Shown here: in pieces, positions 7,670 through 14,368 of the stretch | Layout: each line of letters begins with the position of its first letter | Numbering within the stretch: the stretch's first letter is position 1 | Source: JAHQVI01 sp963727575 | GTDB lineage: Bacteria > Pseudomonadota > Alphaproteobacteria > Rhizobiales > Rhodomicrobiaceae | Length of the DNA: 64,000 nucleotides | Assembly (NCBI GenBank): GCA_963727575.1 | Contig: CAVSIA010000039.1 | Coordinates: forward strand, 1-64,000 | Direction: 5' to 3' | The notes under the pieces: generated by a model | The model's input: the letters and a program-made list of their open reading frames with translations, nothing else | The model's database searches: none | Told to the model about the DNA's origin: nothing | Position numbers and translations under genes: made by a program

Positions 7670-9279
7670 GCGGCGGATCGCTCTTGCTCCACGGCGCCGG
7701 CGCTCTTGAATGCCGCAGCCCAGGGCATGAGTTCTTCAATCCTAGCCATCGACCAGCCGCCGACAAGCTTTTCCAATACATCGGCCAGCCAGGCTTCGGG
7801 ATCAACCGCATTGAGGCGGCACGTCTCGATGAGCGAAGCCACGCACGCCCACGTCTCGGCACCTTCGTCACAGCCGGCAAAGAGGGCATTCTTGCGGTTG
7901 AGACAGATGGGCCGCATGGCCCGTTCGACAGCATTGGTGTCCATCTCGATGCGGCCATCGTCGAGGAAGCGGGCGAGGCCTTCCCAGTGGTTGAGGCCAT
8001 AGCGGATCGCCTCCGCGGTCAGGCTCTTGCCCGACAAGATGGTGAGCCGCTGCTCGAACCAGGCCTTCAGCGCCAGGACGAGCGCCTTGGAGTGCGCGTG
8101 CCGGCCGGCCCGCCGCTCATCGGCCGGGCGACCGCGCAAACTGCGCTCGATGACATAGAGCTGGGCGATACGCTGCAGCGCCTCCTTCGCCGTCGGGGCA
8201 GCGCCGCGGCGTTCGATCTCCACGAAGCGCCGCCGCAGGTGCGACCAGCAGAAGGCCAGCGTGATGCGGTCTGCGCAGTTCTTCTCTTTCGCCGGATCGA
8301 CCAGCGTCTTGTAGGCGGTATAGCCGTCGCATTGCACGATGCCGGCATAGCCCTCGAGCAGCCTCAGGGCGTGGATAGCGCCGCGCCCCGGCGCATAGGT
8401 GTAGGCGACGCCGGGCGGCTCGGGGCCGAGCCATGGCCGGTCGTCACGGGCGATTGCCCAGAAGTACCCCTTTTTGGTTCGACCGCGACCAGGATCGAGA
8501 ACCGGCGCTGTGGTCTCGTCGACGAGGATCTTGGACGAGCCCAGCAGGTTCGCCTTCAGCCGCTCGTAGATGGGCGCGAGCTCGGCGCCGGCATAGCCGA
8601 CCCAGAAGGCAAGCGTGGAGCGGTCGATGGCGAGGCCCTGCGTCGCCATCATCTGCGACTGGCGATAGAGGGGAAGGTGCCAGGCGTACTTTGCCGCCAG
8701 CACATGGGCGACCAGACGCTCGGTGGGCAAGCCGCCCTTGATCAGCCGCTCCGGCGCCGGCGCCTGGATGACACTGCCGGCACAGGCGCGGCAGGCGAAC
8801 CGGGGCCGGCGGGTCACGATCACCCGATACTGAGCAGGAACGACATCGAGGCGCTGGCTCTCGTCGGCGCCGATCTCATGCATTGCCGCCTGGCAGCAGG
8901 GACAGGCCGTGCTTTCGGGCGCGATCGTCTCGATGACGCGCGGCAAGTGCTCGGGGAGAGCGCCGCGGTTGCCGCGCCTGGCGGCGGCGCGCTCGCGCTG
9001 CTTCTTTGGACTGCCTTTGTCCTCCTCGGCCTCGAGCGCCGCGACGGCTTGCTCGACGTCCTCCAGCGCAAAATGCAGCTGGTCGTCGTTGAGCTTCTCG
9101 GAAGACCGGCCATATCGGGCGTTGCGCGCGACATCGAGGAGATGTTCCAGCCGGGCGCAGCGGGCGATGGCGGCATCGCGCTCGGCGATCACCTCGCGCA
9201 CCAGCACAAGCAAGGCTTCCGGATCGGTCGGAAGAGCCTGCGGGGAACGATCCTCAGGGGCGGGCGTGGTCTCGATCAT
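7666..9279 (-). CDS. tnpC: IS66 transposase TnpC
   Basis: About 537 aa from the ATG at 9279, which follows GGAG; an upstream in-frame ATG at 9318 lacks as good a site. Order seen: N-terminal coiled-coil leader (VREVIAERDAAIARCARLEHLL), a zinc-finger CPCCQAAMHEIG with CRACAG, then the catalytic region with LVDETTAPVLDPGRG and VQCDGYTAYKTL carrying the Asp residues, and the C-terminal TNAVERAMRPICLNRKNALFAGCDEGAE with the Glu. The IS66 C-terminal element is SLIETCRLNAVDPEAWLADVL. Full length and intact. Confidence 0.95.
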   Translation of the reverse strand: MIETTPAPEDRSPQALPTDPEALLVLVREVIAERDAAIARCARLEHLLDVARNARYGRSSEKLNDDQLHFALEDVEQAVAALEAEEDKGSPKKQRERAAARRGNRGALPEHLPRVIETIAPESTACPCCQAAMHEIGADESQRLDVVPAQYRVIVTRRPRFACRACAGSVIQAPAPERLIKGGLPTERLVAHVLAAKYAWHLPLYRQSQMMATQGLAIDRSTLAFWVGYAGAELAPIYERLKANLLGSSKILVDETTAPVLDPGRGRTKKGYFWAIARDDRPWLGPEPPGVAYTYAPGRGAIHALRLLEGYAGIVQCDGYTAYKTLVDPAKEKNCADRITLAFCWSHLRRRFVEIERRGAAPTAKEALQRIAQLYVIERSLRGRPADERRAGRHAHSKALVLALKAWFEQRLTILSGKSLTAEAIRYGLNHWEGLARFLDDGRIEMDTNAVERAMRPICLNRKNALFAGCDEGAETWACVASLIETCRLNAVDPEAWLADVLEKLVGGWSMARIEELMPWAAAFKSAGAVEQERSAA

Positions 9280-9341
9280 GGCGACACTCCATGCCATGCT
9301 TCGGGCCTTGCTGCCCATCGGAAATCAAAAGCTCCAGGACA

Positions 9342-9695
9342 TTAAGCAAGCGCCTTTGGCCGCAGCGTGCGCGGCGCGTGCATTCGGGTCCAGTCCATTC
9401 CGGACAGGAGAGCGGCCAACTGCGCCGCGTTCATCCGCATCACCCCATCGACGATCGGAGGCCATTTGAACGCGCCGTTCTCAAGCCGCTTCCAATAGAG
9501 CACGAGCCCGCTGCCGTCCCAGACCAGGATCTTCACCCGATCAGCGCGCCGGCTGCGAAACACCAGCGCCACGCCGGACAGCGGGTCCTGCCCGAGAACC
9601 TCCTTGGCGAATAAAGCAAGGCCGTCGGCGCCCTTGCGGAAATCCACCGGCTTGGTCGCCACGAACACTTTAAGCCCCGCCGGCGGCGTCAGCAT
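9342..9695 (-). CDS. tnpB: IS66 accessory protein TnpB
   Basis: 117 aa, the normal size for the IS66 Orf2 family. Signature blocks are VATKPVDFRKGADGLA near residue 12 and RRADRVKILVWDGSGLVLYWKRLE. Overlaps tnpA by 7 bases and precedes tnpC by about 60 bases. Needed for IS66 transposition, exact job unknown. Confidence 0.94.
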   Translation of the reverse strand: MLTPPAGLKVFVATKPVDFRKGADGLALFAKEVLGQDPLSGVALVFRSRRADRVKILVWDGSGLVLYWKRLENGAFKWPPIVDGVMRMNAAQLAALLSGMDWTRMHAPRTLRPKALA

Positions 9696-10141
9696 TCGCG
9701 GCTCCGGCGCAAGGCGGTGAACACATCGGTGAGCATCCCGATGTCGGTGCAGCCGCGCACGCGCACCGTTGCGCCAGCGATCTCCACCTCCAGGTCGAAC
9801 GCTGCCGATACGGCAGGCAAAGCTGGTCCTGGCGCATCGGCGTTGACCATGATCGGCACGAATGCCGGTGCCGGCTCCCCGCCAACCGGCGCCGGCAACG
9901 CGAGATGGCCCGTTCGCGCCAGACGCCGCCAGTCATGGATCTGCTGAGGCCGGCATCCATGGCGCTGCGCGACTTGAGTGACCACCGCATCCGGCGCCAG
10001 GCTCTCCAGGACGATGAGCGCCTTCAACGCGTCGGGCCAGCGACGCCGGCCGGGCGCACCAGTGAACAGCTCCATGCGCCGCGGCGCATGCCGCCTGGGG
10101 TCGTCAGATCTGTCGTCAGATTGGAGCACTGTCCGTTGCAT
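9689..10141 (-). CDS. tnpA: IS66 accessory protein TnpA (helix-turn-helix)
   Basis: 150 aa. The helix-turn-helix RRRWPDALKALIVLESLAPDAVVTQVAQRHGCRPQQIHDWRR is typical of the IS66 first ORF. The C-terminal half (FDLEVEIAGATVRVRGCTD) is the usual beta-rich tail. The start at 10141 gives an N-terminal extension; a Met about 22 residues in is an alternative. First gene of the IS66 operon. Confidence 0.88.
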   Translation of the reverse strand: MQRTVLQSDDRSDDPRRHAPRRMELFTGAPGRRRWPDALKALIVLESLAPDAVVTQVAQRHGCRPQQIHDWRRLARTGHLALPAPVGGEPAPAFVPIMVNADAPGPALPAVSAAFDLEVEIAGATVRVRGCTDIGMLTDVFTALRRSREC

Positions 10142-10482
10142 GGGACCGTCCGTACGCGATCCCAGCTTGCGCCGCTACGAACAATCCAAGGGCCTCGCGG
10201 CACCGCTTACATAAAAAAAGCAGTCGAGGTCGGTTTCACAACACGCTCAAACCTAGGAAACATGGGTGCTGGGTTGGATTTTTTGCTTCAAACCGCTGTA
10301 AGCACGAATGGCGGCAGTGTAACTATTTTTTCGTTGGGGGGAGGTGTACGGTTTCTTAAGGAAGGGAACGGAATTCGGAGTATCGAGTTGCCAAGCAATG
10401 GGTTTTGTCCAGGCACCACGATTGACCTTACCTTTAGAACTGATACTATAGAATGTTTGGACGAGGAGCCGGAGGAGCTAGA

Positions 10483-10770
10483 ATGGTAATCCATGTCCAT
10501 TTGGTATCAAAGTCTGCGGACACAGCACTTCAAGGCAAAGTGGTGTTTGAGTGCCTTGTGGAGGCGCTTCAGCGTGACGAAATCATAATCGTCTCATTCA
10601 AACACATTGATACCGCCACCTCCTCTTTCGTGAACGCTTCTTTCGTGCAGCTGCTATCGAGGCTATCATTTGCTGACATAAAAAAGAGGGTAAAAATAAT
10701 AGATTCAACTCGGCAAATAAATAACATGATACGCATGAGACTAACCCGAGAAGCGGAAATAGCAGCCTAA
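10483..10770 (+). CDS. DUF4325 (STAS-like) protein, partner of the GHKL ATPase
   Basis: 95 aa. The motif IDTATSSFVNASFVQLL near residues 45-60 is characteristic of DUF4325, small STAS-like proteins often encoded beside histidine-kinase-like ATPases. The ATG at 10483 follows GGAGGAG, and the upstream ATPase stop (10487-10489) overlaps it, so translation was coupled. The reading frame is intact although the partner gene is cut by IS66. By analogy with STAS/anti-sigma pairs it may be regulated by the ATPase (inference). Transcription may now depend on promoters near the IS66 right end. Confidence 0.78.
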   Translation: MVIHVHLVSKSADTALQGKVVFECLVEALQRDEIIIVSFKHIDTATSSFVNASFVQLLSRLSFADIKKRVKIIDSTRQINNMIRMRLTREAEIAA

Positions 10771-11435
10771 CTAGGCTGCTTTTTTCTTGTAGGGTCCTCG
10801 CTTTTTCGGCGGGTTAGCTGCATCAATAATCGCAATTACGTCTTCCCAGCTCCACAGCTTGTCGGTGAGACCGGCAGCCATTGCAGGCGTGACACGCAGC
10901 GATTTATGTATGCGGATAAAATTGTAGTACATGAAGTAGAGCGCCAGCGCGTGGCAGTGGTTCTCATACTTCTTTGAAAAGGCGTTCGTCAGGCGCGTGA
11001 AGCGGCGCATTGACATACGCATCGTCAAGTTCTGCCGCTCGGCGTATGACGTGCTGACATGCTTTGCATTGGGCTTGCCGATCTTGACTGTCTTCTTGAT
11101 GCCCGTGCATTCGGCTGGGCTGTACCGGCCTTTTGGAGTGTCGGACGATGAGCCGAACAGCTTGACCAGCATGGCGTAATCAATATCGGAGCCGAACGCG
11201 CCTTCGATGGCGTTCAGATAGGCCCTATGTCCATCCGTGGTCATCTGAACGCGATTGTTCAAGCGTGCTGCCAGATCGTCCATGAACTCTTTTGCGTACT
11301 CGGCATCCCGTCCGCCAACGTACCAATTGCAAATCAGCTTGCTGTCTGCACAGATCGAAGTCCACGTCCAGACGTCGCCAGCGAATGTAGGAGCTGCCTT
11401 CGCGGCTGGTGCATTCTTAAGGGCAGCTTGTTCAT
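10771..11435 (-). pseudogene. IS1-family transposase with internal deletion
   Basis: The C-terminal ~220 residues are well preserved: GDVWTWTSICADSKLICNW carries the first Asp, VQMTTDGHRAYL the second, and STSYAERQNLTMRMSMRRF the Glu; it ends PPKKRGPYKKKAA. At 11435 an ATG begins MNKLPL, the usual start of this transposase type, but after six codons the frame jumps to KNAPAAKAAPTFAGDVW. The helix-turn-helix and first part of the core, roughly 70-80 codons by family comparison, are missing and the frame has changed. The product cannot be a working transposase. It probably descends from the enzyme that moved the surrounding 8-kb transposon. Confidence 0.82.
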
Positions 11436-11480
11436 GCCCTTAATATATGAACTTTTATGCTTAGCGTCAAGCATGATTGC
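11435..11480 (-). promoter_or_regulatory. Promoter and palindromic operator ahead of the IS1 transposase remnant
   Basis: On the minus strand TTGACG is followed after 17 bases by TATATT, a good sigma-70 promoter pointing at the ATG at 11435. The -35 hexamer lies inside the palindrome ATGCTTAGCGTCAAGCAT (11457-11474, plus strand). A near-identical palindrome lies at 14278-14295, so a common repressor site is likely (inference). Confidence 0.62.
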
Positions 11481-11545
11481 ACAAAAAAACTCAGGATGGC
11501 ATCATTGCCTTATGCCATCTGGCCATACCTCTTGATTAGGCTAGA

Positions 11546-12073
11546 TTAATTTTCTGTCGTTTGGGTGAAGGCAACAGATGAACCATTCACCTCAGCGGAC
11601 ATGTCGCTTTCTTGCGTCTCACATAATGGGCAGGGCCCGATATAGACCCACTTGTTGCCCGCACGCTCAACGTCCCTGGAAACCTTGGCTCTATGACTTA
11701 AGGCGGACCAAACGTTGTTTGGCGGACTCTTGGTGTTCAATTCAAAGCCAGATTGAAGCAGGATATCGGTTACCTGCCGAGTAGACATCGGTTGACCATT
11801 CCCATGATCTCGCAAAATGGTCATGCACTTTTCGCCAATTCCCGTTCCGACAACGTTGGATCGTTTAATGTCGGCGTGCGGAGATGACACACTGGGAGTA
11901 GTTTGCGGTGAGGCAGCAACAGTTGCTTTCGGAGCAGCCGTTTCTTGTGAGGCTGGGTTAATTTGAGCCATGGCCTCAAGCAAGCTTATTACTCGATCAA
12001 GCTCATCTCGCTTTGTGCGCAGATCAGCTACTACGGCAGCATAATTTGCTGTTGAAATATTTTCGGAAGGCAT
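11546..12073 (-). CDS. Winged-helix-like protein with N-terminal coiled coil
   Basis: 175 aa from the ATG at 12073, which follows AGGAGG. Longer in-frame extensions lack a ribosome site and overlap a leader hairpin. Residues about 8-35 (AAVVADLRTKRDELDRVISLLEAM) look like a coiled coil. A Pro/Thr/Ser-rich linker follows. The last ~75 residues (GIGEKCMTILRDHGNGQPMSTRQVTDILLQSGF, then ALSHRAKV, GNKWVYIG) fit a winged helix-turn-helix of the HARE/restriction-associated kind. The very end has CPLCE, half a zinc knuckle. I do not recognise a named family. Cargo of the transposon; could be a DNA-binding regulator. Confidence 0.66.
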   Translation of the reverse strand: MPSENISTANYAAVVADLRTKRDELDRVISLLEAMAQINPASQETAAPKATVAASPQTTPSVSSPHADIKRSNVVGTGIGEKCMTILRDHGNGQPMSTRQVTDILLQSGFELNTKSPPNNVWSALSHRAKVSRDVERAGNKWVYIGPCPLCETQESDMSAEVNGSSVAFTQTTEN

Positions 12074-12104
12074 TGGCCCAATCCTCCTATTAGTGGTAGA
12101 AGAA

Positions 12105-12190
12105 GGGCAACGCAGTTGCGCACGCGACAGCGTTGCCCAAAGCCCTCTCGGGCCTAGGTGCTTTTGGCAGTCATCTTCTGAACCTCCTTT
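12105..12190 (-). promoter_or_regulatory. Leader ORF and hairpin upstream of the winged-helix gene
   Basis: On the minus strand a perfect Shine-Dalgarno AAAGGAGGT precedes an ATG at 12174 that opens only MTAKST before TAG (12156-12154). Then a hairpin with a perfect 9-bp stem follows, GGGCAACGC and GCGTTGCCC (12138-12105), and 31 bases later the real start at 12073. A leader peptide plus hairpin suggests translation-dependent control, or else the stump of a truncated gene. Confidence 0.5.
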
Positions 12191-12433
12191 AGCCGGTTGG
12201 TGCGGACGCATTACTGCTTTAGTGGGCCGATAGCTCACCAGCGCGACGCAGGATACCACCCTGTCGTCGCGCCTTTACCTTATGAAGCATCCATCTGTAT
12301 CGCACCAGAGCCGTCTTGGCTTTTTCAACATGGTGTAATTCCGGGATCGCGCCTCAGTAAAGCGCGGGGAATCAGCTTTCCAAAGGCAACAAGGCTGGCG
12401 CGACTTGAGCTGGCGCAGCGAGTGAGGAGAGCG
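12191..12433 (+). other. 5' non-coding region of the IS110 element (candidate bridge RNA)
   Basis: About 240 bases without a credible gene between the leader ORF and the IS110 transposase. It includes a short inverted repeat GCGACG...CGTCGC near 12241-12269. In IS110-group elements the bridge RNA is transcribed from the region upstream of the transposase, so this is a candidate; the element boundary cannot be fixed by eye. Confidence 0.35.
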
Positions 12434-13465
12434 ATGGAACGCTATGTTGGATTGGATGTGTCGTTGAAGACGACGGCGATTTGCGTGGTGGACCGGAACG
12501 GCAAGATCGTCAGTGAGGCGATGGTCGGCTCCGATCCGGATGCGATCGCGGCCTTTGTGAAGGCGAAGGCGGCCGATGCTGTCAGGATCGGACTTGAAAC
12601 GGGGCCTACGGCGACCTGGCTGTGGAGCGAGCTCAAACAGCGTGGGCTACCGGTTATCTGCATCGATGCCCGGCATGCCAGGGGCGCGCTGAAGATGCAG
12701 ATCAACAAGAGCGATCGCAATGACGCCTTCGGCATCGCGCGCATCATGCAGACCGGTTGGTTCAAGGCGGTGCATGTCAAAACGCCAGAAAGCCATGCGA
12801 TCAAGGCGTTGCTGGTTAGCCGAGCGCTGCTGGTGAAGATCAAGCGGGATCTGGAAAACCAAATCCGCGGTCTGCTGAAAAATCTTGGGCTCGTCATCGG
12901 CCGGGCGAAGATGACGGTTTTCAGCTCCCGTGCCGAAGCACTGATCGCGGATCGACCGGAGATCGCCGTTGCGGTTCGGCCGCTGCTTGAGGCGCGCAAG
13001 ACCATCGAACGCCAGATCATCGATCTCAGCGGCAAGGTGATCAAGCTCGCACGCCGCGATAGCCAGGTCCGGGCGTTCATGACAGCACCAGGCGTCGGGC
13101 CGATCACCGCCCTGCTGTTCAAGGCGACGATTGACGATCCAAAGCGGTTCGAGCAATCGAGAAATGTCGGCGCCTATCTCGGATTAACGCCGCGGCGCCA
13201 TGCCTCGGGCGAAGTCGACTGGACAGGACGAATTTCGAAATGCGGCGACGCACTCATGCGCTGCTATCTGTTCGAAGCCGCCGGCGTGCTGCTTACCCGT
13301 GTGCCGAAATGGTCGCCACTAAAGGCCTGGGGCATGCGGCTGGCCAAGCGCAATGGGTTGAAGAAGGCCAAAGTGGCAGTCGCGCGAAAGCTCGCTATCA
13401 TCCTGCACCGCATGTGGCTCGATGGCACGCAGTTTAACTGGCAGACAAAGGAGGCGGCGGCCTAG
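12434..13465 (+). CDS. IS110-family DEDD transposase
   Basis: 343 aa, usual length. N-terminal RuvC-like DEDD domain: GLDVSLKTTAIC (first Asp), RIGLETGPTATWLW (Glu) and NKSDRNDAFGIA (two Asp). The C-terminal transposase_20 domain has APGVGPITALLF and YLGLTPRRHASGE, followed by the serine-bearing region of the family. Start ATG at 12434 follows GAGGAGAG. This recombinase works with a structured non-coding RNA that specifies target and donor. Intact frame, so a complete element may be present inside the larger transposon. Confidence 0.94.
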   Translation: MERYVGLDVSLKTTAICVVDRNGKIVSEAMVGSDPDAIAAFVKAKAADAVRIGLETGPTATWLWSELKQRGLPVICIDARHARGALKMQINKSDRNDAFGIARIMQTGWFKAVHVKTPESHAIKALLVSRALLVKIKRDLENQIRGLLKNLGLVIGRAKMTVFSSRAEALIADRPEIAVAVRPLLEARKTIERQIIDLSGKVIKLARRDSQVRAFMTAPGVGPITALLFKATIDDPKRFEQSRNVGAYLGLTPRRHASGEVDWTGRISKCGDALMRCYLFEAAGVLLTRVPKWSPLKAWGMRLAKRNGLKKAKVAVARKLAIILHRMWLDGTQFNWQTKEAAA

Positions 13466-13811
13466 ACAGAGAACACCAAGCTTCCCGTAAAGAGCGGGAG
13501 ACGCTGTCCCTGCCGGGACGATGCGGTGGCGAGATCGTCCGATTCCTTGCGAGCGCTCCCGGGCGACCGCGATTTCAACATAGATCCGCCAACGTCATCT
13601 TACGCCATCATGCGGAGGGCAGCGCCCCTACCGCGGAGAGAACCAAGGGCTCGGCAAGGACATTCGTGGAAAGCTTGACATCCAGACCCGGAATTAGAGA
13701 ACAGGAGTTTGATCCAGACAAGAAGCTACACCAGAATCGCAAGATCGTGGCTTGGGTTGAGGGGTGATCTGTGTAAGGATTTATTTAAAGGGCGAGTGAC
13801 TGCCAGACAGT
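13466..13811 (+). other. 3' flank of the IS110 gene, no gene seen
   Basis: About 345 bases with no supported coding sequence. Two short hairpins lie close to the transposase stop: TCCCGTAAAGAGCGGGA (near 13484) and GTCCCTGCCGGGAC (near 13507). It may hold the right end of the IS110 element and, if the element is IS1111-like, its RNA. The IS110 right boundary is not resolvable. Confidence 0.4.
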
Positions 13812-14048
13812 CTACTCCTTAGACCACCGCTTTGCGGCAGCCTTCTTTGCGATTTCCGCACGACGTTCTGGCGTCATCTTCTCGGCGCGCGCTCTGCCGC
13901 CGCGCTGTCCCAGAGACTGCGCAGCTTTATCCTTGCCATCGTCAACAGGCTTGTCTTCCTCAATCTCGCCTGTAGCGATCTTGGCGATTTTGACAGCTCT
14001 GGCGATGGCGTCGGCAGGACGTTTCTGGCCTTTAGGTCCGGTTGGCAT
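13812..14048 (-). CDS. Small basic conserved protein
   Basis: 78 aa. N-terminus MPTGPKGQKRPADAIARAVKIAKIATG and C-terminus MTPERRAEIAKKAAAKRWSKE, with an acidic middle (EIEEDKPVDDGKDKA). The same architecture is common in uncharacterised small alphaproteobacterial proteins; the basic tail could bind nucleic acid (inference). Its ATG shares one base with the stop of the upstream membrane gene (TAATG), so the pair is translationally coupled. Last gene on the right side of the cargo transposon, transcribed inward. Confidence 0.72.
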   Translation of the reverse strand: MPTGPKGQKRPADAIARAVKIAKIATGEIEEDKPVDDGKDKAAQSLGQRGGRARAEKMTPERRAEIAKKAAAKRWSKE

Positions 14049-14266
14049 TATTTGGCCTTCCTCTGGCTTCTGTACGTGCAGAAACCGACATACAAAGTTG
14101 CAACGAGGAAGCCAAACGCAACAGTTGTCAGATACGGCGTAGGAAGAAACTCAACATTCGTAAGGGTGATGTACATGCCCAAGATCAGCATCGAAAAGAC
14201 TGCTCCATCGCAGCCTGCTGATAGCGCCTTAAGAACGCATTTCGTTTTCGGTCCGATGTCTTCCAC
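14048..14266 (-). CDS. Small two-segment membrane protein
   Basis: 72 aa from a GTG at 14266 preceded by GGGAG. Two hydrophobic segments are visible, about residues 21-36 (GAVFSMLILGMYITLT) and 44-64 (YLTTVAFGFLVATLYVGFCTY), ending in a basic tail RSQRKAK. Coupled to the next gene by TAATG. No family recognised. Position next to the right inverted repeat makes it the first gene of a two-gene cargo operon. Confidence 0.6.
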   Translation of the reverse strand: MEDIGPKTKCVLKALSAGCDGAVFSMLILGMYITLTNVEFLPTPYLTTVAFGFLVATLYVGFCTYRSQRKAK

Positions 14267-14277
14267 TTTTGGCTCCC

Positions 14278-14295
14278 ATGCTTTACGCTAAGCAT
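14278..14295 (+). promoter_or_regulatory. Second copy of the palindromic operator
   Basis: ATGCTTTACGCTAAGCAT; read inverted it differs from the copy at 11457-11474 by one base in 18. It lies 12 bases upstream of the GTG start of the small membrane protein, where a repressor would block transcription or initiation. Two copies in one transposon suggest a shared regulator. Confidence 0.55.
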
Positions 14296-14337
14296 ATAGG
14301 AGCGAGAGCGGGAATTCAAACCGTCGTCAAGATCGAG

Positions 14338-14360
14338 AAATTTCAAACTGAGACACTACC
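14338..14360 (-). repeat. Right terminal inverted repeat of the cargo transposon
   Basis: Exact inverted copy of 6313-6335, followed directly by the target copy GAAATATA at 14361-14368. Confidence 0.93.
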
Positions 14361-14368
14361 GAAATATA

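Larger units (their letters stand above)
7032..10210 (-). mobile_element. IS66-family insertion sequence with 8-bp target duplication
   Basis: 3,179 bp. The ends are GTAAGCGGTGCTGTGTGGCC at 7032 and, inverted, GTAAGCGGTGCCGCGAGGCC ending at 10210. It is flanked by ATAAAAAA at 7024-7031 and 10211-10218, an exact 8-bp duplication as expected for IS66. It contains tnpA, tnpB, tnpC and a pRiA4b ORF-3-like passenger, all on the minus strand with overlapping ends. All frames are open, so the insertion looks recent. Confidence 0.95.
6409..10489 (+). pseudogene. STAS-like/GHKL ATPase gene interrupted by IS66
   Basis: Coding parts are 6409-7031 and 10219-10489. Deleting IS66 and one 8-bp target copy joins GCT ATA AAA AA to A GCA GTC in frame, giving a 297-aa protein with no other lesion. 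Residues 1-100 resemble a STAS-like fold (LDFQRLSFIKPAGVTFLSNF). The second half is a histidine-kinase-type ATPase: N box ELFNNIQDHSS, G1 box ADFGRGIP, and after the insertion a G2-like box TTRSNLGNMGAGL. There is no histidine phosphoacceptor or membrane segment. The stop overlaps the start of the DUF4325 gene by 7 bases, so the two were one operon. The insertion removes the G2 lid and should abolish ATP binding. The ancestral role is unknown; anti-sigma-like or signalling ATPase is inference. Confidence 0.82.
6313..14360. mobile_element. 8,048-bp IS1-family-type cargo transposon
   Basis: Perfect 23-bp inverted repeats, beginning GGTAGTGTCTCAGTTTGA, lie at 6313-6335 and, inverted, at 14338-14360. 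They are flanked by direct copies of GAAATATA at 6305-6312 and 14361-14368, an 8-bp target duplication. The only transposase of matching age inside is an internally deleted IS1-family protein (10771-11435); 8- to 9-bp duplications are usual for IS1. Cargo: GHKL ATPase plus DUF4325 protein, a winged-helix gene, and two small coupled genes. IS66 and an IS110-family element are secondary insertions. Both outer flanks belong to one disrupted membrane-protein gene. With its own transposase broken, movement would need help in trans. Confidence 0.88.

Noticed and set aside
7684..9345. Long plus-strand open frame opposite IS66 tnpC
   Set aside because: It is the reverse-complement shadow of a GC-rich transposase; no ribosome site and no family motif.
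12197..12433. N-terminal extension of the IS110 transposase
   Set aside because: The extension has no family similarity, and the ATG at 12434 has a ribosome site and gives the standard MERYVGLDVS start.
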